Shown here: one piece after another, positions 39,611-50,393 of the stretch
How the letters are laid out: the number at the start of each line of letters is the position of its first letter
Numbering within the stretch: position 1 is the first letter of the stretch
NCBI GenBank assembly: GCA_964509545.1
Contig: CAZDXQ010000006.1
Span: 62,001 to 126,000, forward strand
DNA length: 64,000 nucleotides
Direction of reading: 5' to 3'
Source of the DNA: JADJWR01 sp964509545
GTDB taxonomy: Bacteria > Pseudomonadota > Gammaproteobacteria > Burkholderiales > Burkholderiaceae_F
The notes under the pieces: generated by a model
The model's database searches: none
What the model was told of the DNA's origin: nothing
What the model saw: the letters and a program-made list of their open reading frames with translations, nothing else
Translations under genes and position numbers: made by a program

Positions 39611-41281
39611 TTACGCGTACGGCGCATAGGTCGGCGTGTACATCTGCGCACGTACGTAAGCCAGCATGTCCTCGGGCGGATCGATGCTCGCCAGTCCGGC
39701 CGACAGCGCCTCCTCGATCACCGCCGCGGCGATGAACGCCGACACATCGCGCACGCGAGCCAACGGCGGATACAGGCTACCCTGCGCCAGGTCGGCGTCG
39801 CTAACCTGCGCCGCCAGCGTGCGCGCCGCCGCCATGAACATGCGGTCGGTCACCTGAACGAGTCCGCCGGCAATCGCGCCGAGGCCGACGCCGGGAAAGA
39901 TGTACGAGTTGTTGCCCTGCCGCGGCACGAAGTGCCTGCCGTTGAGGGTGACCGGATCGAACGGGCTGCCCGAGGCGAAAAGCGCGCGGCCGCTGGACCA
40001 GGCGTAGGCCTGCTCGGCCGTGCACTCGGAGCGCGACGTCGGATTGGACAGCGCGAAGATGATCGGCCGTTCGTTCAGCTCGGCCATCGTTTCGACCACG
40101 TCCTGCGTGAACGTGTTCGGCGTGGCCGAAACGCCGATGATCGCGGTGGGCTTGAGCAGACGGATCGCGTCGATGAACGAGGCCGCGGGCGCATGTTCGT
40201 GCGCATACGGCTTCTTGTGCGCCGCCAGATCGCCGCGCGAAGCAACGACCAGCCCCTTCGAGTCGACCAGCCAGCAGCGCCGGCGCGCGGCGGCTTCGGT
40301 CATGCCGTCGTCGACCATGGCCTCGACCAACAGGTCGGAAATGCCGGTGGCCGCCTCGCCCGCGCCGAGGCAAAGGAAGGTCTGCTCGGCCAGCGGCCTG
40401 CGCGTGACGCGCAGCGCCGAGAAGATGCCGGCCACGGTCACCGAGGCGGTGCCCTGGATATCGTCGTTGAAGCAGCAGATCTCGCCGCGGTACTTCTGCA
40501 GCAACCTGAACGCATGATGGTTGGCGAAGTCCTCGAACTGCACGACGATGCCCGGAAACACCTCCTGCGTCGCGTCGATGAACTCGCCGACGAAATCGTC
40601 GTACGCGGCGCCGGTCAGGCGCGGCTGGCGCAGGCCGAGGTACAGGCGGTCGGTGTGCAGCGCCGTGTTGTTGGTGCCGACGTCGAGCAGCACCGGCAGG
40701 CAGTGGCGCGGATGCACGCCGGCGCAGGCGGTATAAAGGGCCAGCTTGCCGATCGGGATGCCCATGCCGTTGGCGCCGAGATCGCCGAGCCCGAGGATGC
40801 GCTCGCCGTCGGTGACGACGATGATGGCCGCGTCGCGGTACGGCCAGTTGTGCAGCACCTGCGCCACGCGGCCGCGGTCGGACGCCGCCACGTACAGGCC
40901 GCGAGGCCGACGGTAGATGTGGCCGAACTGCTGGCAGGCGAGCCCTACCGTCGGCGTGTAGATGAGCGGCATCATCTCGTCCGGGTTCTCGGTGACGACC
41001 CGGTAGAACAGCGTCTCGTTGCGGTCCTGCAGCGACTCGAGAAGGATGTACTTCGACAGGTTCGAGTCGAGCCGGCGCAGGTTCTCCAGCACGCGCGCCA
41101 CCTGGTCCTCGAGCGTGGCCACGCCCGGCGGCAGCAGGCCGCGCAGCCCCAGCGCATCGCGCTCGACCTCGGTGAAGGCAGTGCCCTTGTTCAGCGTCGG
41201 ATCGCGCAGCAGCGTCGTGCCGCGCGGGAACCATTCGGGCAGCGGCGGCGGCAGTACGCGTTGGCGGGTGCGTCGGGACAT
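39611..41281 (-). CDS. maeA: NAD-dependent malic enzyme (MaeA type)
   Basis: Oxidative decarboxylation of malate to pyruvate with NAD+; 556 residues, the length of the large-type MaeA enzyme. Visible motifs are GTAFTEVERDALGLRGLLPP, YTPTVGLACQQFGHIYRRPR with the catalytic Tyr near 110, VTDGERILGLGDLGANGMGI near 158, FNDDIQGTASVTVAGI near 280 with metal-binding Asp, and FLCLGAGEAATGISDLL of the Rossmann domain near 318. It is a single gene, convergent with nothing and divergent from the CNB gene across 286 bases. Pyruvate from this enzyme would feed the PFOR encoded at 58910-62542. Confidence 0.94.
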   Translation of the reverse strand: MSRRTRQRVLPPPLPEWFPRGTTLLRDPTLNKGTAFTEVERDALGLRGLLPPGVATLEDQVARVLENLRRLDSNLSKYILLESLQDRNETLFYRVVTENPDEMMPLIYTPTVGLACQQFGHIYRRPRGLYVAASDRGRVAQVLHNWPYRDAAIIVVTDGERILGLGDLGANGMGIPIGKLALYTACAGVHPRHCLPVLLDVGTNNTALHTDRLYLGLRQPRLTGAAYDDFVGEFIDATQEVFPGIVVQFEDFANHHAFRLLQKYRGEICCFNDDIQGTASVTVAGIFSALRVTRRPLAEQTFLCLGAGEAATGISDLLVEAMVDDGMTEAAARRRCWLVDSKGLVVASRGDLAAHKKPYAHEHAPAASFIDAIRLLKPTAIIGVSATPNTFTQDVVETMAELNERPIIFALSNPTSRSECTAEQAYAWSSGRALFASGSPFDPVTLNGRHFVPRQGNNSYIFPGVGLGAIAGGLVQVTDRMFMAAARTLAAQVSDADLAQGSLYPPLARVRDVSAFIAAAVIEEALSAGLASIDPPEDMLAYVRAQMYTPTYAPYA

Positions 41282-41425
41282 CGGTCTCTCCTCTATGGCA
41301 AAGGCGTCGGCAGCCGTTCTTCTTTTGCGCGGGGAGCGGCGGCCATCTGGGGGATCGGCTCGGCTTCTTGCGGCGCACGATCATCCCCGGCCCGGGTAAC
41401 GCTAGAGGGGTCGACCAATCGGGCA

Positions 41426-41439
41426 TTGACAGTGGTCAA
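41426..41439 (+). promoter_or_regulatory. FNR/FixK-like palindrome between maeA and the CNB gene
   Basis: TTGACAGTGGTCAA, a perfect TTGAC-N4-GTCAA dyad, lies 145 bases upstream of maeA and 129 bases upstream of the divergent CNB gene. The first six bases also read as a TTGACA -35 box, but I see no matching -10 at 16-18 bases. It is the best of the three palindromes of this type in the window. Confidence 0.5.
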
Positions 41440-41567
41440 CGTAAGAATTAGCCCGGCGTGGATACGCGGCGCAAAGACGCGCACACTTGATTTTCTTCAG
41501 AGGACGCCGGCGCCCGATGCCGCGGGGCCGCTGCCGGGCCGGTGTCACCGCCGCCGAGGAGGCACCG

Positions 41568-42047
41568 ATGAATGCACCCGCCGTTCAGCCGCTTCTCGCA
41601 CAGCACCCCTTCGCCAGGGAATTCCAGCCGCAGCAGATCGAGCGGCTGGCCGCGCAGGCACGCGCCGTGACTTTCGCGCCGGAGCAGGTCATCTTCCGCG
41701 AGGGCGACGAATGCGACGACTTCTACCTGATCGTCAGCGGGCGCGTGGCGCTCGAGATGGTGGTCGGCAGCCGCGTGCTGCGCATCCAGACGCTCGGTGA
41801 CGGCGACGAGTTCGGCTGGTCGGCGCTGATCACGGGCCGCGGCAAGCACTTCCAGGCGCGGGCGCTGACGCCACTAACCGCGCTGGTCTTCGACGGCAGC
41901 CAGCTGCTCGAGAACTGCCGCCGCGATCCCGAACTGGGCTTCAGCCTGATGTACCGCCTGCTCGGCATCGTCGCCGAGCGGCTGCAGGCGACGCGGCTGC
42001 AGCTGATCGACACCTACTCGCCGATTGCGGCGCGGGCCGGCGCGTGA
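41568..42047 (+). CDS. Cyclic-nucleotide-binding (CNB) domain protein without HTH
   Basis: A protein of 159 residues that is essentially one CNB domain: VIFREGDECDDFYLIVSGRVALEM near 41-64 and IQTLGDGDEFGWSALIT near 74-92, followed by a C-terminal helix of about 40 residues. There is no DNA-binding helix-turn-helix, so it is not a CRP/FNR transcription factor by itself. The PxxR-type phosphate-binding cassette is poorly conserved (GWSALITGRGKHFQ), and the ligand is uncertain. GAGGAGG precedes the ATG. Its stop overlaps the start of the GNAT gene (GTGA), indicating a two-gene operon. It resembles the CNB half of the fusion at 27439-28401. Confidence 0.82.
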   Translation: MNAPAVQPLLAQHPFAREFQPQQIERLAAQARAVTFAPEQVIFREGDECDDFYLIVSGRVALEMVVGSRVLRIQTLGDGDEFGWSALITGRGKHFQARALTPLTALVFDGSQLLENCRRDPELGFSLMYRLLGIVAERLQATRLQLIDTYSPIAARAGA

Positions 42048-42661
42048 AGGGGCGCCGCGCGCCGGCCGCAGATGCTCCGGCCGGCGGCTCCGGCGCAGGC
42101 TCGGCAGCGCTGGCCGTCAGGCCGCTGACGGCGGCGCGCTGGCCGGATCTGGAGACACTGTTCGGCGCCCGCGGCTGCGCGGTGGCGCGCAACTGCTGGT
42201 GCATGTATTACCGGCGCAGCGGCGGACTCGGACGCGCCCCGGCGAACCGGGCCGCGCTGAAGGCGCTGGTCGACGCTGGCACGACTGTCGGCCTGATCGC
42301 CTACCGCGGCCGCGAACCCGTCGGCTGGGTATCGCTCGGCCCGCGCGAGGACTACGAAAAGCTGCAGCGCTCGCCGGTGATGAAGCCGGTCGACGGGCAG
42401 CCGGTCTGGTCGATCGTCTGCTTCGTCGTGCCGTCGCCGTGCCGCGGCCAGGGCGTCGCGCGGGCGCTGCTCGACGGCGCGATTTCGTACGCGCGCCGGC
42501 GCGGCGTGCGCCTGCTCGAGGCCTATCCGGTGGACAAGGCGAGCCGCGGCCCCGACGAATCGATGTGGTTCGGCGCGCTGTCGATGTACGCAGCCGCCGG
42601 CTTCGAGGTCGTGGCACGGCGCAAACCGACGCGGCCGGTAGTCCGGCTGCCTCTGGACTGA
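42044..42661 (+). CDS. GNAT family N-acetyltransferase
   Basis: A product of 205 residues with a flexible Ala/Gly-rich N-terminus (about 1-25) followed by a GNAT fold. IVCFVVPSPCRGQGVARALLD near 122-142 holds the acetyl-CoA pyrophosphate motif (R/Q-x-x-G-x-A). NCWCMYYRR near residue 50 and FGALSMYAAAGFEVVARR near the C-terminus recur in GNATs of unknown substrate from soil bacteria. The GTG start overlaps the stop of the CNB gene, so production is coupled to it. A CNB protein beside a GNAT recalls cAMP-regulated protein acetyltransferases, where the two domains are fused, but here this is only suggestive. Confidence 0.78.
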   Translation: MKGRRAPAADAPAGGSGAGSAALAVRPLTAARWPDLETLFGARGCAVARNCWCMYYRRSGGLGRAPANRAALKALVDAGTTVGLIAYRGREPVGWVSLGPREDYEKLQRSPVMKPVDGQPVWSIVCFVVPSPCRGQGVARALLDGAISYARRRGVRLLEAYPVDKASRGPDESMWFGALSMYAAAGFEVVARRKPTRPVVRLPLD

Positions 42662-42689
42662 ACCCTCGGCGCCGAAACGGGCGCGAGAC

Positions 42690-44071
42690 CTACAGCAGGC
42701 CGAGCAGCCCACCCGGATACAGCGTCAGCGCCACGGTCGGCACCAGGCAGACCAATGTTGCGCCGAGCGCCAGTCGGGCCGACGGCTGCGGCGGCAGACC
42801 GGCCGGCGCCGGGCTCATGAACATGTACTGCAGCACGCGCAGGTAGAAGTAGATGCCGAAGTAGCTGCCGATCAGACCGGCCACCGCATACAGCGTGTAG
42901 CCGGCCTCGATCACGTTGCGGAAGATCATGAACTTGGCGACGAAGCCCGGCAGCGGTGGAATGCCGGCAAGCGAGAACATCGCGACGGCGATCATCACCG
43001 CCGCGAACGGCGCGCGCTGGTAGTACCCCTTCAGGTTTTCCAGCCGATCCCGCTTGGCGTCTTCGCCGGCTGCCGGCAGCGAGGCGAAGGCGAGCAGGTT
43101 CATCAGCCCGTAGACCAGCGCGTAGAACGCCACGGCCTGGAAGCGGCCCTCGCCGTCGCCGAGGAAGGCATAGAAGAGATAGCCGGCGTGGGCGATCGAC
43201 GAGTAGGCGATCATGCGGCGGAAGCTCGTCTGCCGGATCGCCGCGATGTTGCCCCAGATGATCGACACCAGCGACAGGATCGCCAGCAGCTCGACCAGGC
43301 GGCCGGACAGCGAATTGAAGCCGAACAGCCGCACCGCGGCGAGCAGGACGCCGGCCTTGACCACGGTGGACATGAAGCCGGTGACCGGCACGGTGGCCGC
43401 CTCGTAGGCATCCGGCGCCCAGGTGTGGAACGGCACGATCGCGGCCTTGAGGAAGAAGGCGAGCAGGATGAGCACGACCGCGGCCTGCGCCATCGGGCTG
43501 CCGGTGTCGAGCAACTGGCCGAAGGCGTCGAGCGCCAGGGTGCCGGTGAAGCCGAACAGCAGCGACACGCCCATCAGCAGCATGGCCGTGGCCGTGCCGC
43601 CGAGGATCAGGTACTTCAGCGCCGCCTCGGTGCATTCGACGCGCCGCATCGCCAGCAGCACCAGCACGTAGACCGGGATCGACATCAGCTCCAGACCGAG
43701 GAACAGGGTCAGGAAGCTGTCGGCCGACAGGATCAGGCAGGCGCCGTACAGCGACGACAGCAGCAGCTCGTAGAACGGCCCGTCGCGGAACTCGTCGCGC
43801 GCCAGCAGCAGCACCGGGATCGCCAGCACCAGCACGATCGCCTTGGCGGCCAGGGCCGACGGATCGACCGACAGCTGGCCGGGGAATGGTGCAGCCGCGT
43901 AGCCGGCGATGGCCAGCAGCGAGGCAACGAGGGTCGCCGCGATCACCGCGACCAGCGCAACCTGAAGGTGGCCGCGCGGGCGCTCGGCGCTGATGTCGAG
44001 CAACAGCAGCGCCACCATGCCGGCGAACAGCAGGTGCTCGGGCGACATCGCCGCGAGCAGCAGGGTCCAGT

Positions 44072-44075
<4 letters not shown>
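42690..44075 (-). CDS. nuoN: NADH:quinone oxidoreductase (complex I) subunit N
   Basis: An antiporter-like membrane subunit of 461 residues with about 13-14 helices. Standard blocks include SADSFLTLFLGLELMSIPVYVL near 116-137 (with the conserved Glu of TM5), KAAIVPFHTWAPDAYEAATVPV near 211-232 (key Lys and His) and RMIAYSSIAHAGYL near 285. It is the last gene of the nuo operon and its start overlaps the nuoM stop (ATGA). It ends 28 bases from the convergent GNAT gene. Confidence 0.95.
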
Positions 44076-45638
<1,563 letters not shown>

Positions 45639-45646
<8 letters not shown>

Positions 45647-47513
45647 GCCAGCTCCAGATCAGTGCGCCAACGATGCCTGCCAGGACCAGGAACGCGTACA
45701 GGTGCAGGTTGCCGGTCTGCAGCTTCGACAGGCGGCCGGCGCTGCGGCTCGCCAGTGCCGCCAGCCCGTCGAGCGAGCCGTCGATGAGGAATCGGTCGCC
45801 GATGCGCAGGAAGACCTTCTCCGAGATCCAGTTCAGGGGTCGGCCGAGTACCGCCTCGTACAGCTCGTCGATGTAGTACTTGCCGGTCAGCACCCTGTGG
45901 ATCGGCTCGAAGCTCGGCTTGAGCCGCTCGGCCCGTTTCGCGTCGTTGCCGTAGAAGTACGCGGCCAGCAGCAGGCCGCCGGCGCCCAGCCCGATGGCGA
46001 TCGCGACCAGCGGCCCGTGGAACGACGCTGCCTCCGGCCGGATCGCCGGCAGCGGCAGCATCGGCTCGAGGAAATGCGGAATCGAGAAGAAGCCGCCAAA
46101 CGCGGCCAGGATGGCCAGCACGATCAGCACCCCGGTCATCGACCACGGCGACTCGTGAATATGGTGGGCGACCTCCTCGTCCATGCGCGGGCTGCCGAAG
46201 AACGTCAGCCACAGCAGGCGGAACATGTAAAAGGCGGTGAGCAGCGCGGTGGCCGAAGCCAGCGCCAGCAGCCACGGCGCGCCACCGAAGGAACTGCCGT
46301 AGGCAAACCACAGGATCTCGTCCTTGGAGAAGAAGCCCGACAGCGGCGGCAGGCCGGCGATCGCCGCGGTGGAGATGGCGAAGGTAGCGAAGGTGATCGG
46401 GATCCTCTTCGCCAGCGCGCCCATCCTGCGGATGTCCTGCTCGCCGCTCATCGCGTGGATGACCGAGCCCGCGCCGAGGAACAGGCAGGCCTTGAAGAAC
46501 GCATGCGTGACGACGTGGAAGATCGCCACGCCATAGGCGCCGACGCCGGCGGCAAGGAACATGAAGCCGAGCTGCGAGATGGTCGAGTAGGCGAGCACGC
46601 GCTTGATGTCGGTCTGCACCAGCGCGATGGTGGCGGCGAAGAAGGCGGTCAGCACGCCGATGGTGGCCACCACGTTCGAGGCGAACTCGGCGTGGACGAA
46701 GATGCCCGACATCCGCGCCACCAGGTACACGCCGGCAGTGACCATCGTCGCCGCGTGGATCAGCGCCGACACCGGGGTCGGGCCGGCCATCGCATCGGGC
46801 AGCCACACGTGCAGCGGAATCTGCGCCGACTTGCCGGTGGCGCCGATGAACAGCAGCACGCCGATCAGGCTCGCCGAGACGCCGGCCGGCACGCCGCTGG
46901 CGAAGGCGGCATTGATCCGGTCCATGTCGAGCGTGCCGACGGCGAAGAAGCACAGGAACATGCCGAGCAGGAAGCCGGCGTCGCCGACGCGGTTGGTGAT
47001 GAACGCCTTCTTGCCGGCCGCCGCCTTCTCCGGGTCCTCGAACCAGAAGCCGATCAGCAGGTACGACGCGAGCCCCACGCCCTCCCAGCCGACGAACAGC
47101 ACCAGCATCGAACGGCCGAGCACCAGCAGCAGCATGAAGAACAGGAACAGGTTGAGGTACGCGAAGAAGCGCGCGTAGCTCTCGTCGTCGTGCATGTATC
47201 CGGTCGAGTAGACGTGGATCAGCGAGCCGACGCCGGTGACGATCAGCACCATCACCGCGGAGAGCCGGTCGAGGTAGAAGGCGACCTCGAACGATCGCCC
47301 GCCGATCGCCGCCCAGGTGAACGCCGTATCGACGACCGGCGCGCTGTCGTTGGCAAGCAGCGCCGCCACGGCGCTGACGGCGATCAGGAAGGAGGCGATC
47401 GGCAGCCCGCAGCCGACCACGGAGACGAAGCGCTTGCCGAGGCTGTTGCCGGCCAGGCCGTTGATCAGGAAGCCGACGAGCGGCAGGACGACGATCCAGG
47501 TCAGCGCGCCCAT
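45639..47513 (-). CDS. nuoL: NADH:quinone oxidoreductase subunit L
   Basis: The distal antiporter-like subunit, 624 residues and about 16 helices, including the long lateral amphipathic helix near the C-terminus. FVGWEGVGLASYLLIGFWF near 141-159 contains the TM5 Glu, KSAQIPLHVWLPDAMAGPTPV near 227-247 the TM7 Lys and His, and KRVLAYSTISQLGFMFLAAG near 304 the broken-helix region. I start at the ATG before GALTWIVVLPLVGF; the open frame upstream of it runs through a REP-like element (SRGSGNP-type translation) and is not coding. It overlaps nuoM by 8 bases. Confidence 0.95.
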
Positions 47514-47553
47514 GGCCTCAACGCCCCGCTCGCGAAAATGAGAATCACACTCG

Positions 47554-47632
47554 ATGTGTCGTTCCCGCGGAAGCGGGAACCCACTGCCGTGCGCAGCGAA
47601 GCCACCGGACTCCCGCTTGCGCGGCAATGACA
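47554..47632 (-). repeat. REP-type palindromic element between nuoK and nuoL
   Basis: GTTCCCGC-GGAA-GCGGGAAC (47561-47580) is a perfect 8-bp stem with a 4-base loop. After about 28 bases a decayed second copy reads ACTCCCGCTTGCGCGGCAATGAC (47609-47631). The pattern of two TTCCCGC/GCGGGAA hairpins in inverted order is the widely dispersed proteobacterial repeat resembling neisserial dRS3. It occupies most of the 154-base nuoK-nuoL spacer. Confidence 0.8.
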
Positions 47633-47667
47633 CCTGCGGCACGAAAGCCGGGTCAGCGCGTTCATGG

Positions 47668-47970
47668 CTAGCCCTTCAGATCCGTGTACGCCGCCAGGTC
47701 AAGCGAGCCCTTGCGCCTGACCAGCAGCAGCACGATCGGGATCGCGACCGCGATCTCGGCGGTGGCAACGACGAAGATCAGGAACACCAGCACCGCGCCG
47801 ACCGCCTCGCCCATCTGGTGCGCGAAAGTGACCAGGCTGAGCACGACGCCGTTGAGCATCAGTTCCATGCACATCAGCATCACCAGCAGGTTGCGGCGGA
47901 CGATCACGCCGAGCAGTCCGATCGCGAACAGCGCGATCGCGAGCGCCAGCAGCAGCTGAACCTTATCCAC
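47668..47970 (-). CDS. nuoK: NADH:quinone oxidoreductase subunit K
   Basis: A subunit of 100 residues with three helices. The conserved membrane glutamates are in LLVMLMCMELMLNGVVLSLV near 29-48 and in the VATAEIAVAIPIVL helix near 68-82. Size and layout match NuoK/ND4L. It starts within the end of nuoJ (8-base overlap). Confidence 0.95.
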   Translation of the reverse strand: MDKVQLLLALAIALFAIGLLGVIVRRNLLVMLMCMELMLNGVVLSLVTFAHQMGEAVGAVLVFLIFVVATAEIAVAIPIVLLLVRRKGSLDLAAYTDLKG

Positions 47971-48490
47971 GGTCCCTCCGGTGGTGCAGTTTCACCACGG
48001 CGACCGCGGCGACGATCGCCGCCTCCATCAGCACGGTGGCCACGATGAACTGCAGCCAGTACTCGCGCAGGAAGGCCACGGCGAACTGCTGCAGGCCAAA
48101 GCCCTCGGCGACAGCCGAAGGCGGCGTCGGCGCCGCATTCCAGGTGGCGCCGACCAGCACGAAGACCAGCGCCACGAAACCGACCACGCCCGGCACCAGC
48201 AGCTTGGAAAACGGGTCCTGGATCGCCGGATCGCGCGGATCGAGCAGCATGATCACGTAGACCATGAACACCATCACCGCGCCGACATAGATCAGCACCT
48301 GGAACGCGGCGATGAAGTGAACGCCGAGCAGGCCGTAGATCCCGCCGAGGAACACCATGGTCGAGATCAGCGCGGTGGCCACGCGCATCGGCTGGCGCAG
48401 AACGATCATCAGCAGGGCGCCGGCGAGCGCCCCGGCGGCGAAGAGCAGCAGCAGCAGCGTGTCCAGCGAGGCGAGCAGCGATTCGATCAT
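47963..48490 (-). CDS. nuoJ: NADH:quinone oxidoreductase subunit J
   Basis: A membrane subunit of 175 residues with five helices. PMRVATALISTMVFLGGIYGLLG near 34-56 and IYVGAVMVFMVYVIMLLDPRD near 67-87 (the pi-bulge helix TM3 of ND6/NuoJ) identify it. The C-terminal helix ends in a basic HHRRDR. Its ATG overlaps the nuoI stop (ATGA) and it overlaps nuoK by 8 bases. Confidence 0.94.
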   Translation of the reverse strand: MIESLLASLDTLLLLLFAAGALAGALLMIVLRQPMRVATALISTMVFLGGIYGLLGVHFIAAFQVLIYVGAVMVFMVYVIMLLDPRDPAIQDPFSKLLVPGVVGFVALVFVLVGATWNAAPTPPSAVAEGFGLQQFAVAFLREYWLQFIVATVLMEAAIVAAVAVVKLHHRRDRG

Positions 48491-49068
48491 GGCCGGCTCC
48501 TCGCCGCGGCGGCCGCCGGCGGGTACGGCTTGGCGACGTCGTCGCGCGGCTGCCAGGAGAGCAGTTCCTCGCGCGCGATCCACATGTTGCGGCGGTCGTA
48601 GCTGGGCAGGTTGGGCACTTCCTTGACCATGCGGATGGCGTCCTCGGGGCAGGCCTCGACGCACAGGCCGCAGAAGATGCAGCGCGAATAGTCGATCTCG
48701 AAGCGCGTCGGGAACTTCGGGTGCGCGGCATCCGCCGGATCGAAGCCGGCGTCGATCTCGATCACCTTGGCCGGGCAGACGGTGGCGCACATGTTGCAGG
48801 CGATGCACTGCGGGCTGCCGTCGGGCCGCCGCGTCAGGATGTGCTTGCCGCGATTGCCGGCGGCGTAGTCCCAGCGCGTCTCTTCCGGGTAGTAGGTGGT
48901 CAGCGCGCCCTTGCGGCCGGTGATCCACTTGAACATGTTGCGCAGGAACACCCAGCTCGTGATGCCGAGGCCGCGCAGGATCTCGGGCAGGTACAGGCGC
49001 TCCCAGACGCCCATTTCCGGCTCGTTCCAGTACTGCTTGCGGACGTATGGTTTGCGGGCACTCATCAT
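48487..49068 (-). CDS. nuoI: NADH:quinone oxidoreductase subunit I (two 4Fe-4S clusters)
   Basis: A peripheral-arm subunit of 193 residues carrying clusters N6a and N6b. The two ligand sets are CIACNMCATVCP near 88-99 and CIFCGLCVEACP near 130-141. The N-terminal 35 residues (KQYWNEPEMGVWERLYLPEI) and an extended C-terminus make it longer than the roughly 162-residue NuoI usual in Betaproteobacteria. It sits between nuoH, from which it is separated by an 85-base repeat spacer, and nuoJ with an ATGA overlap. A second ATG one codon downstream is an equal alternative start. Confidence 0.94.
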   Translation of the reverse strand: MMSARKPYVRKQYWNEPEMGVWERLYLPEILRGLGITSWVFLRNMFKWITGRKGALTTYYPEETRWDYAAGNRGKHILTRRPDGSPQCIACNMCATVCPAKVIEIDAGFDPADAAHPKFPTRFEIDYSRCIFCGLCVEACPEDAIRMVKEVPNLPSYDRRNMWIAREELLSWQPRDDVAKPYPPAAAAARSRP

Positions 49069-49153
49069 GGCCTCGTTGCTGCGCCCCCAGTCGCTTCGCG
49101 CCGGCCCCCCGCGGGGGCACGCAACTGTCTTGGGACGGCCCGGCGGCAGTTGC
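49069..49153 (-). repeat. Intergenic repeat-family copy between nuoH and nuoI
   Basis: An 85-base spacer. The plus strand reads TGCGCCCCCAGTCGCTTCGC, then CCCCCCGCGGGGGCACGCAA, then CTTGGGACGGCCCGGCGG. The same GC palindrome and CTTGGGACGGCCC end occur at 5649-5736, 24953-25013 and 50291-50393. Confidence 0.6.
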
Positions 49154-50290
49154 TCATTGCAGCGCCCAGACGAACACGACGGTGACGATCAGGTTGGCCA
49201 GCGCCAGCGGGAACATGAACTTCCACGCGAAGCGCAGCACCTGGTCCCAGCGGAAACGCGGCAGCGACCAGCGGATCAGGATCTGGAAGCTGCAGATCAC
49301 GAAGACCTTGGCCAGGAACACCACCAGCTGTGTCACCACCACCGCGCCGTGGCTCATCGCGATCTCGTAGCCGCCGGGAAAGAGGAAACCGGTGTCGGAC
49401 ATGTACGGCAGGTTGTAGCCGCCGAGGAACAGCGTCGTGAACAGCGCGCCGATGATGGCGATCTCGATGAACTCGGCGAACATGAACAGGCCCATCTTCA
49501 TGCCGCTGTATTCGGTGAAGTAGCCGGCGATCAGTTCCGACTCGGCCTCCGGCAGGTCGAACGGGATGCGCTTGTTCTCGGCGATCGCCGCGGCCATGAA
49601 AAGCGTCGCCGCGAAGGGCTGCAGCACGATGCCCCAGGCCGGCAGGAAGCCCGCCACGATGCCCGACTGGTAGCGGACGATCTCGTCGAGGTTCACCGTG
49701 CCGTAGATCAGGATCAGGCCGAGCAGCGTCATGGCCATGATCAGCTCGTAGCTGATCATCTGGCTGCCGGCGCGCAGGGCGCCCAACAGCGAGAATTTGT
49801 TCGCCGACGACCAGCCGGCCAGCATGGCGCCGATGATCGTGATGCCGCCGAAGGCGAAGACGATCAGCAGCCCCGCGTCGAGGTTGGCGATCTGCATCGG
49901 GTAGATGCGGTCGCCGAACCAGTCGGCCAGCGGCGGGAACAACTGGCCGGGGATCAGCACGCCGCCGAAAGGCACGACCGCGAACACCAGCAGCACCGGC
50001 GTGAACACCACCCACGGTGCCACCATGTACGCGTACCAGTCGTAGGTCTTGGGCTTGAAGTCTTCCTTGAGCAGCAGCTTCAGGCCGTCGGCCATGCCGT
50101 GGAACAGCCCCCACCAGACCAGCTTGACCTGCGTGAACGGGATGCGCAGGTAGGCGCGGTTGGCGCCGATGCGGTCCGACATCACCGCCGCCTGCTTGCG
50201 CTCGACCCAGGTGAGGATGGTGCCGAAGCCCATCAGCACCGAGATCGCGTAGGTGATGAAGACGATGTAGACGACGAGGTCCTGGATCAT
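49154..50290 (-). CDS. nuoH: NADH:quinone oxidoreductase subunit H
   Basis: The membrane subunit at the quinone cavity, 378 residues and 8-9 helices. ILTWVERKQAAVMSDRIGANRA near 25-46 corresponds to the usual ER-xxxRxQxRxGPNxVG loop but is clearly altered. GLFHGMADGLKLLLKEDFKPK near 61-81 matches the conserved QPIADxxKLLxKE block, with His-Gly for Gln-Pro. ELPEAESELIAGY-type residues (DLPEAESELIAGYFTEYSGM near 245) are intact, including the acidic E-channel residues. The sequence is a NuoH without doubt, but an unusual one. Confidence 0.94.
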   Translation of the reverse strand: MIQDLVVYIVFITYAISVLMGFGTILTWVERKQAAVMSDRIGANRAYLRIPFTQVKLVWWGLFHGMADGLKLLLKEDFKPKTYDWYAYMVAPWVVFTPVLLVFAVVPFGGVLIPGQLFPPLADWFGDRIYPMQIANLDAGLLIVFAFGGITIIGAMLAGWSSANKFSLLGALRAGSQMISYELIMAMTLLGLILIYGTVNLDEIVRYQSGIVAGFLPAWGIVLQPFAATLFMAAAIAENKRIPFDLPEAESELIAGYFTEYSGMKMGLFMFAEFIEIAIIGALFTTLFLGGYNLPYMSDTGFLFPGGYEIAMSHGAVVVTQLVVFLAKVFVICSFQILIRWSLPRFRWDQVLRFAWKFMFPLALANLIVTVVFVWALQ

Positions 50291-50393
50291 CTGACCCCCT
50301 TCGCGCCTCGCGCATCCCGCGGCGCAGCGGCGTTCACCGGACTACCCTCGCGCTGCGCGCTCAGGGATTCGCTCTTGGGGCGGCCCCGCTGGC
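50291..50393 (-). repeat. Intergenic repeat-family copy between nuoG and nuoH
   Basis: A 103-base spacer. The plus strand begins CTGACCCCCTTCGCGCCTCG and ends GGATTCGCTCTTGGGGCGGC, the same two boundary motifs (GACCCCC and CTTGGGGCGGCCC) as the other copies. The middle is more diverged (CGCGGCGCAGCGGCGTTCAC). It lies directly upstream of the nuoH start codon. Confidence 0.55.

Noticed and set aside
41426..41454. Sigma-70 promoter with TTGACA at 41426
   Set aside because: No acceptable -10 hexamer at 16-18 bases; the sequence is better explained as an FNR-like palindrome.
47514..47642. N-terminal extension of NuoL
   Set aside because: The extension translates a REP element; NuoL homology begins at the ATG at 47513.
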